DNA of 53,976 nucleotides, from contig MU603956.1 in NCBI GenBank assembly GCA_025201845.1, forward strand, positions 38,911-92,886, in the 5' to 3' direction. Under the pieces are notes generated by a model, which saw only the letters and a list, made by a program, of their open reading frames with translations, did not search any database and had not been told where the DNA came from. Source of the DNA: Martensiomyces pterosporus (lineage: Eukaryota; Kickxellomycota; Kickxellomycetes; Kickxellales; Kickxellaceae). Position numbers and translations under genes: made by a program. Positions 39,443-50,043 of the stretch are shown here, one piece after another; position 1 is the first letter of the stretch; each line of letters opens with the position of its first letter.

Positions 39443-42400
39443 ATGGCTACTGCAGCGGCCAACGCGCCATTATTAGCGGCAGCTGAGCTGGTTGAAAAGG
39501 ACATACAGACAGACAACAAGTTCCCGGCGATTTCAGAGCTTCTTCATGGTAAGACTACGACACTAAATCGGGTGCTGCCGATTCAGCAGCGCATTCAGCA
39601 GAGCGCCAATGAAGCAGCACAGCGCTGAAGCACTCGATTTGCAAAATGCGCGCTGCACCTCCTTGTTTATGTATGTGTAGCCTCGTCGTCAGGAGAGTAC
39701 GAGGTTGCCATCCCGCCAGAGTGGCAGGTGGTGACCAAGCAGCGGATGATACCGCTGCCCGACGCGCTGTTCGAGCAGTACGATCTGCTCGAGTGCCGGT
39801 GCTTCATGGGCCTGTTTCCCGAGATCAAGCGCGCGTGGATAACAGTGGACCACCGGCTGTTTCTGTGGAACTACGAGGACGAGTCGGACTTTTACTCGTT
39901 CGAGGACCAGGAGCAGATCATCGTCAGCGTCGCCATGGTCACGCCCAAGGCGGGCGTCTTTGTGGACACCATCAAGCATGTGCTTGTGGTCGCCACTCCG
40001 CTGGAGGTTTTCTTGCTGGGTGTCGGGTATGACGCTGGAAGCAGGATTATTGCCGCGCGCGGGAACGCTGGCGGCGAAGTCACTCTGTATGCCACGCAGA
40101 TTAGCGTGCCGGCGGATGGCGTTGCCATGACGAGTATTGCGGGCACCAGGGATGGACGCGTGTTTATGTCGGGCAACGACGGCGGGCTGTATGAGTTTGT
40201 GTATCAGTCGGAGGACGGCTGGCTGTCAAAGAAGGCCAGGAAGGTCAACCTTACGTCGACTATTGCGTCGTACTTTGTGCCGACGTTCCTGACGACTAGG
40301 CGCGACACGCCGGCGCTCTCGATGGCCGTGGACGACGATCGCAGGTTGCTGTACGTCCTGTTGCAGGACTCGTCAGTCAAGGTGTACTGGCTGGGCGCCA
40401 ATGGCGACGAGTTTGTGCTTGTGCACCATCACAAGACAATCGGCAACTCGGCCGCCCTGCTGTGCCCGCAGTTTAATGAGGGGACGTCGGAGGCCAACCC
40501 CTTTGAGATCATCTCGATGCACATCATTCCTCCGTCAGAGTCCCGCACCTTGCACTTTGTGGCCATCACTGGCGGCGGATGCAGGCTTTACTTCTCGACG
40601 ATCAAGCGCATGCAGAGGTTCTACGAGGCCAGCTCGCTGCCCACGCAGCCTGTGCAGCCAGAGGTGTTTGAGGTCGTCCATGTCCGCCTGCCGCCCGAGT
40701 CGCAGCCTGCGCTGCCCAGGAGCATGCTTCCGGGAATGAAGATGCGGCAGCCGCTGAGCGTCCATATGGCCCTGTATAAGAACGGCGCTTCGCTGCTGGC
40801 TCACACGTGGAACGAGGACCACGACTCGATCATTGGCGCGGCCCCCGACTGCGCGCAGATTATCACGCGCACGGCGAAGCAGCCCAGAGCCACGCTGACG
40901 GAGCACTCGTCGTCGGCGCGCATCGAGGGCCGTACGTGGGCGATTGCCGAGATCAGCGCCAGCGGAGAGGACGGACATGCGCTCAACGACTTGGTCACCG
41001 TGTCGAGCACGCCCACGCGCACGTTTGCTGTGCTCACGAACGCGGGAATCAGCATCCTGGAGAAGCAGAGACCCGTGGACATGTTCCGCTCGCTCATTGC
41101 GCAGCCTACACTGCAGGACTCGCAGCTCAGAGAGTTTGTTGGCGTGTATGGGCTGGACGAGACCTGTGCCATGTGCTTCACCATTCTGTGCACCGACGGA
41201 TTTGCGCAGCGCTCCATGAGCATGCAGGCGCTGAACGCCGCGAGAAGGATCCTGTTTGAGTTTGGCGGCGTGCCGCACTTCGCCGAAGCACCAGCCTTTG
41301 GTGCTGCGCCGGCTGCCTTGTCGGCTGGTGCAAGCACACAGCCAGCGGCCCCTGTCCCCGTCGTGTCGGACAGAATCGTGCTTAGCGGCAGACACAACGG
41401 CCTGGGCATTTACCTTGCGCGCACGCTCCGGCCCATCTGGAGCAAGCTGGCCACCATTGCAAAGGCCGACCAGATGAAGGTCGCGCGCCTGCACATTGGC
41501 ATTTCGACCGACGAGCTTGTCGAGGTCCAGGACAGACTCCACAGGCTGCAGCACTTCATCAACAACAACCAGCGGTTCGTTCCAGACCAGATTAACCAGA
41601 TGCCTGTGCAGCCCGCAAACAGCAACCGGCCGCCCGCTGACGTGACCAGCTGCTGGAAGGCGGAGTCGGCGTCTTTGGGCGCCCTGTACGAGCTGCTTGT
41701 GCACTCGATTGAGGCCATCTCGTTCCTCTGCCTCCTGTCTGACTTCAACCTGCCCGTCATTAGCGCGACGATTGAGGAGGAGCAGAGGCATGCCCTGGCG
41801 AACATTTCGTTCAGCCAGCTGGTGTGCGCTGAAAACGGTCGCCAGGCGTGCAAGGAGCTGATTCTGGCGCTCATCAACGCGCAGCTGAAGCAGCACGCAA
41901 GCATCGACAGCATTAGCGATGTGCTCAGCAAGAGGTGCGCCTCGATGTTCTCCGTTGCTGATGTCTCGCTGTACAAGGCGCTGGAGGCACTGAAGCTGGC
42001 CAGCGAGACCGAGGAAGGCACAGAGGCCAGGGACTTGGCGTCGGAGGCGCTTGATCTGCTGGCTGATATTGCCGGCTCCCTGGATGCCAGGAAGCTGCGC
42101 GAGATTTGCAGCTCGTTCGAGGCCCTCGGTCAGTACACGGCAGTGGCCTCGTTGGCGCTTGCCTGTGCTGCGCAGTCTGATCCGCACGACGAGGCGATAG
42201 CCTTCTGGGGCGAGGGCGCGCCGGAGAACGACAGGCGGGAGGCAGTGTACCGCAAGCGCATGGACTGCTACAAGTGCATCATCGATATGCTGGACAAGCG
42301 CCGAAGCGAGGTTCTCAACGCCAAGGCCCTGGCGTCCCTGCCTAGCACCGACGCTCTGTTCCAGTTTGCCCTGTTTGACTGGCTGCTGGAGAACGACCAG

Positions 42401-43471
42401 TCGGGCCTCCTGTTCCAGATGCGCGGGCCCTACGTCGAGCAGCACTTGTCGCTGGAGCCGAGGACCGTTGAGAAGTGCGACATGCTGTGGCACTACTTTA
42501 TCCACGAGAGCCAGTTCGGCAAGGCCGCGTACGTGCAGAGAGATCTGGCGTGTGCGCGCAACCTCGACATTGACCTGGAGCGCAGGATCGAGTACCTCTC
42601 TCTGTCGATCAGCAACGCCAAGATTGCCATTGACATGGTGCGCGGCGGCCAGGGGAGGATGACCAGGGAGGTCAGCGAGGAGGAGGAGATTGACCAGCTG
42701 GCGATGCTGCTGAGGGAGAACGAGGATCAGCTGGACATTGTCCAGGTGCAGCTGGAGATTCAGCGGCACCTGAGGTCGCTGGGCGGACATGAGACTCCGG
42801 CCCGCGCGCTGGACGGAAAGCTGTATACGGTGACGGAGCTGTACGACAAGTTCGCCGAGCCGCTGAAGCTCTGGGACGCCATGCTGCTGATCTTTAAGGC
42901 ATCGAACCACGACGACCCGCAGATGGTCGAGGAGATCTGGCTGACCATTCTGCGCACTGTGCTGGACGACTCCCAGCGCACCGGGCTGATGGCTGTCGCA
43001 TCGAAGGTGGCCTATCTGGGGAAGAAGCTGTACCCCTCGTCTGCGGCCCTCCCCCTCCCGCTGATTGCCAGCATCTTGGTCGAACTGACCAGGGAGCGGC
43101 CCGACGAGTACTCCGCTGGGTACATCGCTGACACCCTGGTGCACGCCAGCGTGCCGCATTGGGCGGTGTTTGAGGCTCTGAACATGCTCTATGTGAAGAC
43201 GGCCGCCACTGGCTCCCAGGCGAATGCGGAGATTGCCGACTTGCTGGCGAGGGAGATTGCCTCGCTGACGACCGAGTGGATGGAAACGACGCAGGCAGGA
43301 ACATCGACGGACGCCGCGGGTGACTCGCCCAACCCGTCGGAGGATGCTCTGCCGGTGATGGCGGTGGATGAGGCGCTGAGCCAGTATATTATTAATGCGG
43401 CGCTGAACAACAACCAGGAGCTGTTGCAGGAGCTGCAGCAGGTCCAGGATCGCATTCGCCAGATCTTCTAA
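39443..43471 (+). CDS. NUP170: Nucleoporin of the Nup155/Nup170 family, two exons
   Basis: Exon 1 is 39443-39548, ending CAT G before GTAAGA. Exon 2 runs to 43471 and probably begins at 39681 after GTGTAG, for 1298 residues; a second acceptor (CGTCAG, exon at 39693) keeps frame and drops four residues. The N-terminal beta-propeller is clear: EYEVAIPPEW... LPDALFEQYDLLECRCFMG... and GRVFMSGNDGGLYEFVYQSEDGWLSKK resemble the same blocks of human Nup155. A long alpha-solenoid follows. Family members (human Nup155 1391, yeast Nup170 1502) belong to the inner ring of the nuclear pore and bind membrane and Nup53/Nup35. No FG repeats, as expected. Confidence 0.93.
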
Positions 43472-43487
43472 GGCCACTCCTGTCTTT

Positions 43488-43521
43488 TCTGCTTTTCTTT
43501 TCTTTTCTTTTCTCTTCTTCT
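43488..43521. repeat. (CTTTT)n pyrimidine tract
   Basis: About four to five CTTTT units within the 160-bp space between the convergent nucleoporin and I-x-I-T-G gene ends. Low-complexity 3' flank. Confidence 0.6.
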
Positions 43522-43631
43522 GCTTTTCTCTTGCTCTATGGAAATATACAAAGAACGTGTGGCCTCTGCCCCTTTATTGAATGCTGGCTGGGAAAGCGAG
43601 TTGCTGAGGCACAGGTGGTTTTGCCACACGG

Positions 43632-44843
43632 CTAGAGGTCCACTGGATCGTCAGCGGTTACTTTGAAAAAATCGTCCTCAGGTTGTTCGTAGTCCACCAG
43701 GTCGTCGACCCCAATATCCTCGGTGGCTGTGTCTTGAGGCGAATCCACCTTCGTCTCAGCGTCCATGCTGCTCCCGGTTGTGGCGATTGCTGGCGATAGG
43801 TCTGAGCTACTCTTGAAGGGCGTCGGCGGAGGAGTTGGGTGGAGCGCTGCTGGCTCTTTGGCCTCCGTGCCTGGCTGCTGCTGCTGCTGCTCGTTCATCG
43901 TGGCAGGGCCGGATGCCCTCTCGCCCTTCCTTCCGTTGTAAACGCGCTGCTTCCGCCTGTTTCTGCCACTGCCACTACCAGTCTTCGTCTGGTTGCCCGG
44001 CTGAGATGCAGTTGTGGCGGCGATGGCAGGGATGCCTGGCGTGGAAGTAGGGCCTGTTAGCTGTGATCCCGAGGCAAAAAACAGTCGCTGATTGATATTG
44101 CCGTTTACGCGTTGGGGCGCGGCAGGACGAGCTGGATCAACTTGCTTATGTGCCGTTCTAGCATGGATCTTAGCCGGAATCTGCCGATGCTGCAGTACCG
44201 GCAGCTGTGGTTGTGGTTGTGCTCGTGTGGACTTGTGGCTCGTGACCGTGTTCGCTTGCTGCTGCTGCTGCTGCTTGTTTTTCGCTGCGTGCTGCTGTGT
44301 GATGGCCAAATTGTCCACCGCCATTCTCTCCAACTGGTATCCAACTATGCTTCGACGTTTAGGCAAGGGCTTTGGAAGGTTGTTGTTGTTATCGTCGCTG
44401 CTGCTATGTCTGACTCTTTTCGCATTCTGCCTTACAGGCATTTCCTGTCTCCGCTGGTGGTGCTGTGCTGCAGATCCACCACGTATCAGCATCCCGGCTG
44501 GACTGGCAGCAGCGTTAGCAGTAGGCTGTTGCTGTGGTTGTGATTTGCTGGTCGATATGCCTGTTATTTCGATCCCTCCCGGCGACGCCGAGCGCTTCCT
44601 GTTTGCATGCTGCTTTTGTCTTCTCGACTGCTGCTGCTGCTGCTGCCGGCTGGTTGTGATAGCGTCCTTTGAAGCACCAGTGATAGATATGCCACCGTTG
44701 CTGTGTTTCGCTGCTGTCTTCTTCTGGGCATCCTTGCCGTGTGTCTTTTTAGCACACATGCCGGTTATCTGAATTGCGCCTGGTGCGGGGACCGGAGCCG
44801 AGGAGGACTTTATTCTGAACTCGCGCTCGCCGCTGTAACCCAT
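43632..44843 (-). CDS. Disordered Gln-rich protein with repeated I-x-I-T-G motif (unrecognised)
   Basis: Single exon, 403 residues, start ATG 44841-44843. There is no globular domain; several Gln runs, many Lys/Arg, and an acidic C-terminus (VDDLVDYEQPEDDFF). A short motif recurs at similar spacing in the first third: EFRIKS near residue 8, GAIQITGM near 22, GGISITGAS near 50, GGIEITGIS near 89 and GMLIRGGS near 117, consensus G-x-I-x-I-[T/R/K]-G. Each follows Ser/Pro/Asn-Gly and is separated by basic, Gln-rich linkers. This looks like an array of identical docking peptides in a scaffold, perhaps RNA- or chromatin-linked given the basic linkers (inference). Divergent from RAD54, 444 bp apart. 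Confidence 0.65.
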   Translation of the reverse strand: MGYSGEREFRIKSSSAPVPAPGAIQITGMCAKKTHGKDAQKKTAAKHSNGGISITGASKDAITTSRQQQQQQSRRQKQHANRKRSASPGGIEITGISTSKSQPQQQPTANAAASPAGMLIRGGSAAQHHQRRQEMPVRQNAKRVRHSSSDDNNNNLPKPLPKRRSIVGYQLERMAVDNLAITQQHAAKNKQQQQQQANTVTSHKSTRAQPQPQLPVLQHRQIPAKIHARTAHKQVDPARPAAPQRVNGNINQRLFFASGSQLTGPTSTPGIPAIAATTASQPGNQTKTGSGSGRNRRKQRVYNGRKGERASGPATMNEQQQQQPGTEAKEPAALHPTPPPTPFKSSSDLSPAIATTGSSMDAETKVDSPQDTATEDIGVDDLVDYEQPEDDFFKVTADDPVDL

Positions 44844-45287
44844 GTTTGCTTGGCCGCAGCGTGTGAATAATAGCTATAAAATGCAAATGTATGTACAGAA
44901 GCAAAGAAAAAAAAAAAAGAATAATAGCGTGGCAATAGGAATGATCAAGGGCGGAGGAGAGGAGAGAAAACACCCGCTGCAGCTGGGAGCATTTTTTGTT
45001 GTTGTGTGTAAACACGGTGGAAAAGATTGCGCAGCCGGCCATCAAGGGCAGCCAGCAGCCTGCATCGCAAAACCCAGGCTTGAGCTGAACTGCAGCTCGC
45101 AGCAAAGGTTCCCTTCTGGATGGTTGAGCACAGGCAAACATGCTTTTGGCGACATTGAAGCTCCCCTCCCTCTTTTGGTTCTGCTGTCCTCCTTTGTCTG
45201 TGCGCGTACTTATTTGGTTTCATGTTCTGTCCTCTCCGTGCCAATCACTAATATACACAGCATAGACGCGAGATTCTGCGCCGAGAA
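44844..45287. other. Divergent promoter between the I-x-I-T-G gene and RAD54
   Basis: 444 bp with an A12 run at about 44909-44920 and no clear TATA box. Nothing else recognised. Confidence 0.4.
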
Positions 45288-47864
45288 ATGACTGGGACTG
45301 TCGCGGTGTCCTCTGGCGCTGCTGCGCAAACTCCAAACCGGCGGCTGTTCAAGCCCTTTGTGTCTCCTGCCAAAAACAAGCCCAGGGGTGCAGATGCCGC
45401 GTTGACGCGTAAGCCAGGGTCGCTAAAGCGCCTTTTCTCTGTCCGCAAAAGCCTACCAGCGCCGCCCGCAAAGAAGCCGCGGTTGTCTGGGGATTCAGCT
45501 GTCGAGGATAGCAGCGCGACAGAAGGAGAAGCAGGGGACGCGTGCCTGCCAGGCGTCAACTACAATGGTCTGTCCAAAAAGTTGTTCAAGCCGTTCAGAC
45601 CGCCGACGCTTATTCGGCCCGCGTCAGACGACTCCGAAAACGACTCTAGCGCCTCGGCGCATGACCAGCAAGTGCCCGAGGGACGGCCAGGCGGCCGGTC
45701 GCTGGGCATCAGGCGCCGTGTGGCCGTGCCCAAGGGCCCGCGCTATAACCCAGACACGGAGGACGCCGTTGTCCTCTACAGACCACCTGAGACCGGCCAA
45801 AATGGGAGCAAAGAGTCTCAGCGAGCCGACGACTCAATGGCACCCCAGCTGATGCAGCGAGCGTCCTCCGCATCGTCGTCAGAAAACAGGGATATCGTGC
45901 CTATTGCCAAACACAACAAGTCGCTAAAGAGCCTTTTGGGTGGCAGCGACGACGCAGAGCGCAGGGAGGTGCCCGTGGTGGTGGACCCGGCTTTGGGCCG
46001 CAAGCTGCGCCCGCACCAAATCGAGGGCGTCAAGTTCCTCTACACATGCGTTACTGGGGGCATCTACAGCAACGCGTTTGGCTGCATCATGGCCGACGAG
46101 ATGGGGCTAGGAAAGACGCTGCAGTGCATCGCGCTCCTGTGGACACTGCTCCAGCAATCACCCACGCCCGGAAAGCCCACCATCGAGAAGTGCATCGTCG
46201 CGTGCCCGAGCAGTTTGGTGAAGAACTGGGCAAACGAGATAGTCAAGTGGCTGGGGTCAACCAAGATCTCGCCGCTGGCCTGCGACAACAAGGGGTCCAA
46301 GGAGAAGGTGTCGGCGAGTCTGCGCCAGTTCATTTCGGCGCGCGGCAGGATGGTCATCCACCCGGTGCTCATTATCTCCTACGAGACGCTGCGCACATAC
46401 ATCGATATCCTGGGCAAGTCGCCCATCGGCCTGCTCATGTGCGACGAGGGCCATCGGCTGAAGAACTCGGCATCGCAGACGTTCCAGGCACTCAACTCGC
46501 TCCAGGTGCAGAGACGCATCATTCTCTCCGGAACGCCGATTCAGAACGACCTGTCGGAATACTTCTCCCTGCTCAACTTCACGAACCCAGGTCTCCTGGG
46601 CACCACGCACGAGTTCAGGAAGACATATGAGCTGCCCATCCTGCGCGGCCGCGATGCCCTGGCCACGGACAGGGAGCAGCAGCTTGGCGATGCCAAGTTG
46701 GCCGAGCTCAACAGCATTGCCAGCAAGGTGATCATCCGCCGCACCAACGACCTCCTGTCAAAGTACCTGCCCGTCAAGTACGAGCACGTTGTCTTCTGCC
46801 CGCTCACCGAGTTCCAAACCGACATCTACGAGCTGTTTCTCAAGTCAAAGGAGGCAAAGGCAGCAATAGGCGAGGGAGGCAAGTGCTCGCTGCAGACGAT
46901 CATCAGCCTGGGCAAGCTGTGCAACCACCCGGGTCTCCTCGACATCAAGGCAAACGTCGACGGATACCGCAATGTGACCCCCGGCGAGTACTTTACGGAG
47001 AGCCTGCAGCCGTCCAGCTCGCTCAATGGCGGCGGTGGTAGGAGGCGTGCGGCGATGATGGCAATGAGCGCGCACCAGTCGTCGTCCTCGAGTAGCGGGC
47101 GGCCATTCCACCCAAAATGGTCGAGCAAGATGGCGCTTCTTGACCGGATGCTGATGCAGATCCGCAAGAGCCCCGAGCGCGACAAGATCGTGCTGATTTC
47201 GAACTACACGCAGACACTCGACCTGTTCGAGACACTGTGCAGGGCACGCGGGTACGGGTACTACAGACTGGACGGCTCTATGACGATCCCCAAGCGACAG
47301 CACATAGTGGACCGGTTCAACGACCCCAGGGACGACTCCTTTGTCTTCCTTCTCAGCTCCAAGGCCGGCGGCTGCGGCATCAACCTGGTGGGCGCAAACC
47401 GCCTGGTGCTCTTTGACAGCAGCTTCAATCCCGCCGACAACCTGCAGGCCTGCGGCCGCATCTGGCGCGATGGGCAGAAGAAGACGTGCTACATCTACAC
47501 GTTTGTTACGACGGGCACGGTGGAGGAGAAGATTTTCCAGAGGCAGTCGTACAAGACGTCGCTGTCTACCTGTGTCATTGACGAGCAGGAGAACGTTGAG
47601 CGGCATTTCTCGCGCGACCAGATGCGCCAGCTCTTCCAGGCCAAGCTGAGGGGCCAGACAATGTGCGAGACCCACGACCAGTTCAAGTGCAGGAGGTGTG
47701 TCCGGGGACGCCAGGCCATCAAGGCGCCGGAGCCCATGGACTACGCGGACCACAACTCGTGGGACCACTTTTGTGCCTCCGACGGGCCAAAGCTGCAGGA
47801 CCAGCTGCTCAAGTCGTGCATGGGCAGGGACGTGTCGTTTGTGTTCCAGTACAAGAGCCACTAA
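45288..47864 (+). CDS. RAD54: Rad54-type Snf2 DNA translocase (homologous recombination)
   Basis: Single exon, 858 residues. The regulatory N-terminus is followed by RKLRPHQIEGVKFLY and the Snf2 ATPase: Walker A D-E-M-G-L-G-K-T (about 270-277), D-E-G-H box (about 385-388), S-G-T-P-I-Q-N-D-L, then lobe 2 with SNYTQTLDLFETLCRA, LSSKAGGCGINL and motif VI ending R-I-W-R-D-G-Q. The end C-R-R-C-V-R-G-R-Q matches the zinc-site tail of Rad54, distinguishing it from other Snf2 proteins. It works with Rad51 to remodel D-loops and chromatin. Two N-terminal LFKPF motifs (about 20-24 and 99-103) recall the single SKPF element of human RAD54. Before motif VI the sequence is NPADNLQACGR instead of the usual NPANDEQAMAR. 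Ends 64 bp from the convergent gephyrin-type gene. Confidence 0.96.
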   Translation: MTGTVAVSSGAAAQTPNRRLFKPFVSPAKNKPRGADAALTRKPGSLKRLFSVRKSLPAPPAKKPRLSGDSAVEDSSATEGEAGDACLPGVNYNGLSKKLFKPFRPPTLIRPASDDSENDSSASAHDQQVPEGRPGGRSLGIRRRVAVPKGPRYNPDTEDAVVLYRPPETGQNGSKESQRADDSMAPQLMQRASSASSSENRDIVPIAKHNKSLKSLLGGSDDAERREVPVVVDPALGRKLRPHQIEGVKFLYTCVTGGIYSNAFGCIMADEMGLGKTLQCIALLWTLLQQSPTPGKPTIEKCIVACPSSLVKNWANEIVKWLGSTKISPLACDNKGSKEKVSASLRQFISARGRMVIHPVLIISYETLRTYIDILGKSPIGLLMCDEGHRLKNSASQTFQALNSLQVQRRIILSGTPIQNDLSEYFSLLNFTNPGLLGTTHEFRKTYELPILRGRDALATDREQQLGDAKLAELNSIASKVIIRRTNDLLSKYLPVKYEHVVFCPLTEFQTDIYELFLKSKEAKAAIGEGGKCSLQTIISLGKLCNHPGLLDIKANVDGYRNVTPGEYFTESLQPSSSLNGGGGRRRAAMMAMSAHQSSSSSSGRPFHPKWSSKMALLDRMLMQIRKSPERDKIVLISNYTQTLDLFETLCRARGYGYYRLDGSMTIPKRQHIVDRFNDPRDDSFVFLLSSKAGGCGINLVGANRLVLFDSSFNPADNLQACGRIWRDGQKKTCYIYTFVTTGTVEEKIFQRQSYKTSLSTCVIDEQENVERHFSRDQMRQLFQAKLRGQTMCETHDQFKCRRCVRGRQAIKAPEPMDYADHNSWDHFCASDGPKLQDQLLKSCMGRDVSFVFQYKSH

Positions 47865-47928
47865 GACTTTGTATTCACTCCTTCATTTGTGTAGTTTGCA
47901 TCATCAAAAGAGCATTGCTAGTGCGGCG

Positions 47929-50043
47929 TTACCGGAAGTGCGGCGACGCAATGATGACTGCAGTCACCGCCTCGCCCTCCTTGACCGATCTCTTCTCAGG
48001 CGATCCCCTCGGAAGCGCAATCAGCGCGTTGGCTCCCTGCATGCTGGCCATGCGGCTGCTCTGCTGGTGGCGGTCGGTGATTCCAACCGTCCACCTGCCC
48101 TCGCTGCGCTTCCACACAAGCACGCCACGCACAAACTCGGGCCGCACCTGGTCCAGCCGCACCTCGCTGCCCTCAAACCGAGCCTCGACGCTGGGTCTCA
48201 GCGTGTCCACCGCAGCCTGCTCCGCGCCGTCTGCCTCGGAGCTCAGCAGGTGGCCGGCCAACTTGCGCATTGCCGGGGCAGCAAACATGTGGAACGCGAC
48301 GAGTGCTGATACCGGATTTCCAGGCAGCGCAAAGATGAACTTTTGTGCGCCTGAGTCGCGCGGGATGGTGGCGAACGTGGTGGGCTTGGAGGGCTTCATG
48401 GCCACCCTGCCAAAAAGGATCTTGCCGCCCAGCCGCTGCTCCACAACAGGCTTCAGCCAGTCCCTCTCGCCCATGCTCACGCCGCCCGTGGTGATGATGC
48501 CCTCGCACGTAGCCAGCGCCTCGCTGATTGTCTTGGCAAGTGTGTCGGGGTCGTCCCTTGCCACGCCAAGGTCAACAGCCTCACACCCAAGCGCCCTGAG
48601 TGCCGCCAGCAACGCAGGCCGGTTGCTATCGCGTATGGTCCCGGGCTTCAGCGACCCGTCGGCGTTGCTGCTGGCGGTAGCCAGGGGTTCGTTGAGCACG
48701 TCGATGACCTCGTCGCCAGTTGACATGATGGCAATCTTGGGCAGCGTGTACATGCGGAACGTCTTATTGCCGGATATGGCCAGGGTGCCGATTTCGCCGC
48801 CAACCGATGTCACCACCGCGCCCTTTCGCAGCACGACGCTGCCCAGCCTCATATCGTGCCCGACGGGCCGGATGCTCTGGCCAGCCTCCACACGGCCGCT
48901 GTCCAGGATCCTCACCCTCACCTCCTCGCCCTCCTCATTGGACTCCAGCAGCTCCGTGTCTTCGACCATCACCACGGCATCGGCGCCAGGGGGGACTGGG
49001 GCACCCGTGGCGATCCTCACTATCTCGCCCGCCTGCAACGGCGACTCCTCGGTAACCGACGATGCGCCTCGCATGCCTGCCACTGCGGACCCGCGGACAG
49101 TGTAGGTGCCAGGGCCGTCAGACGATTTGACGGCATAGCCGTCCATGATGGAGGCGCGGTATGCTGGCACGTTCTCCTGGGCGATGACGTCCTCAGCCAG
49201 GATCTGGCCCTCGCGGATCTCGCGCAGTGGCAGATCAACGGGTGCCGGGGCGGCGAGGCTGGAGAGGACGAGGTCGAGCGCGGTGTCGACGGGAATCATT
49301 GGGTAGGGCGACTTGCGTGCGCGACGGGAGACGCCGGCCCCCAGATCATTTGAAAGGCCCTGTGCCGCAGCAGGCGAGTGGCTGTGTGTGTGGTGGTGGC
49401 GGTTGTGCGGATTTTCTGTTTCCTCATCCGCTCGGCTGCACCCGCACGCCACCCTTCTCTGGCCCTCGCCAGCGTGCTGGCTGCTGGCAGCAAGGGGCAC
49501 CCCCTTATCCGAGTGCAGATGCCTGGTGCCCGTAGCCGCCATGGCCGTAGACACAGCGTGGGGCAGAACAGCAAGTATCTGCTGCACATTCTCCACCGAT
49601 CCCTTTCTGCTCCCCGGCACGGCAAGCACGATGGTCTCGCCAACCACCCCCGCAGCCACCTGGCTCAGGGCTGCAAACGGCGTGATCTTCAGCGACCCAA
49701 CGACCATCGCAGTCGCCAGCGCCGGCAGCTGCTTTGTGAACAGGGGCTCGACGGCAGCAACAGTCACGTCGCTGGGCGAGATGCCAGTGCCGCCAGTGAT
49801 GATTACCAGGCGGCACAGCGGGCCACCACCGTGCCCTATCGCGCACCAGTCTCTCACGGCATCGGCAATAATGCGCTTGTCGTCTGGCACGATCCTCGTT
49901 GCCACGGCAACCCAGCTGCCCTCCTGTCCTTCCTCTTGGGGCTTCTCCAGCAGCTGCTTGAGCGCAGGCCCGCTGGTGTCCACGGCTTGGCCCCTCGAGC
50001 ATTTCTCGCTGGCTGTGAGAATACCGACGGGGAACGGGGGCAT
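47929..50043 (-). CDS. Gephyrin/CnxE-type molybdenum cofactor enzyme (MogA-MoeA fusion)
   Basis: The start is the ATG at 50041-50043 (MPPFPVGILTASEKCSRG), giving 704 residues; the frame runs on to a TTG. The N-terminal MogA/G domain (about 1-175), which adenylylates molybdopterin, shows LTASEKCSRG and TGGTGISPSDVT; the usual Arg of the PRD motif is Ser here. The C-terminal MoeA/E domain (about 245-704), which inserts molybdate, shows VPAYRASIMDGYAV, IATGAPVPPGADAVV, MSTGDEV, TTGGVSMGERD and FALPGNPVSA. The G-then-E order is that of gephyrin. The linker has C-G-C and a run H-H-H-T-H-S-H, a possible metal-binding patch. It serves nitrate reductase and other Mo enzymes; the cytosol is the expected site. 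Confidence 0.94.
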   Translation of the reverse strand: MPPFPVGILTASEKCSRGQAVDTSGPALKQLLEKPQEEGQEGSWVAVATRIVPDDKRIIADAVRDWCAIGHGGGPLCRLVIITGGTGISPSDVTVAAVEPLFTKQLPALATAMVVGSLKITPFAALSQVAAGVVGETIVLAVPGSRKGSVENVQQILAVLPHAVSTAMAATGTRHLHSDKGVPLAASSQHAGEGQRRVACGCSRADEETENPHNRHHHTHSHSPAAAQGLSNDLGAGVSRRARKSPYPMIPVDTALDLVLSSLAAPAPVDLPLREIREGQILAEDVIAQENVPAYRASIMDGYAVKSSDGPGTYTVRGSAVAGMRGASSVTEESPLQAGEIVRIATGAPVPPGADAVVMVEDTELLESNEEGEEVRVRILDSGRVEAGQSIRPVGHDMRLGSVVLRKGAVVTSVGGEIGTLAISGNKTFRMYTLPKIAIMSTGDEVIDVLNEPLATASSNADGSLKPGTIRDSNRPALLAALRALGCEAVDLGVARDDPDTLAKTISEALATCEGIITTGGVSMGERDWLKPVVEQRLGGKILFGRVAMKPSKPTTFATIPRDSGAQKFIFALPGNPVSALVAFHMFAAPAMRKLAGHLLSSEADGAEQAAVDTLRPSVEARFEGSEVRLDQVRPEFVRGVLVWKRSEGRWTVGITDRHQQSSRMASMQGANALIALPRGSPEKRSVKEGEAVTAVIIASPHFR

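Noticed and set aside
40535..43477. 980-residue minus-strand frame antisense to the nucleoporin
   Set aside because: A shadow of a GC-rich codon pattern; Leu/Gln/Arg/Val-biased, no domain, and the sense frame is a clear Nup155.
44092..44772. 226-residue Cys/Leu-rich plus-strand frame
   Set aside because: Complement of CAG-coded Gln runs in the I-x-I-T-G protein; not a real Cys-rich protein.
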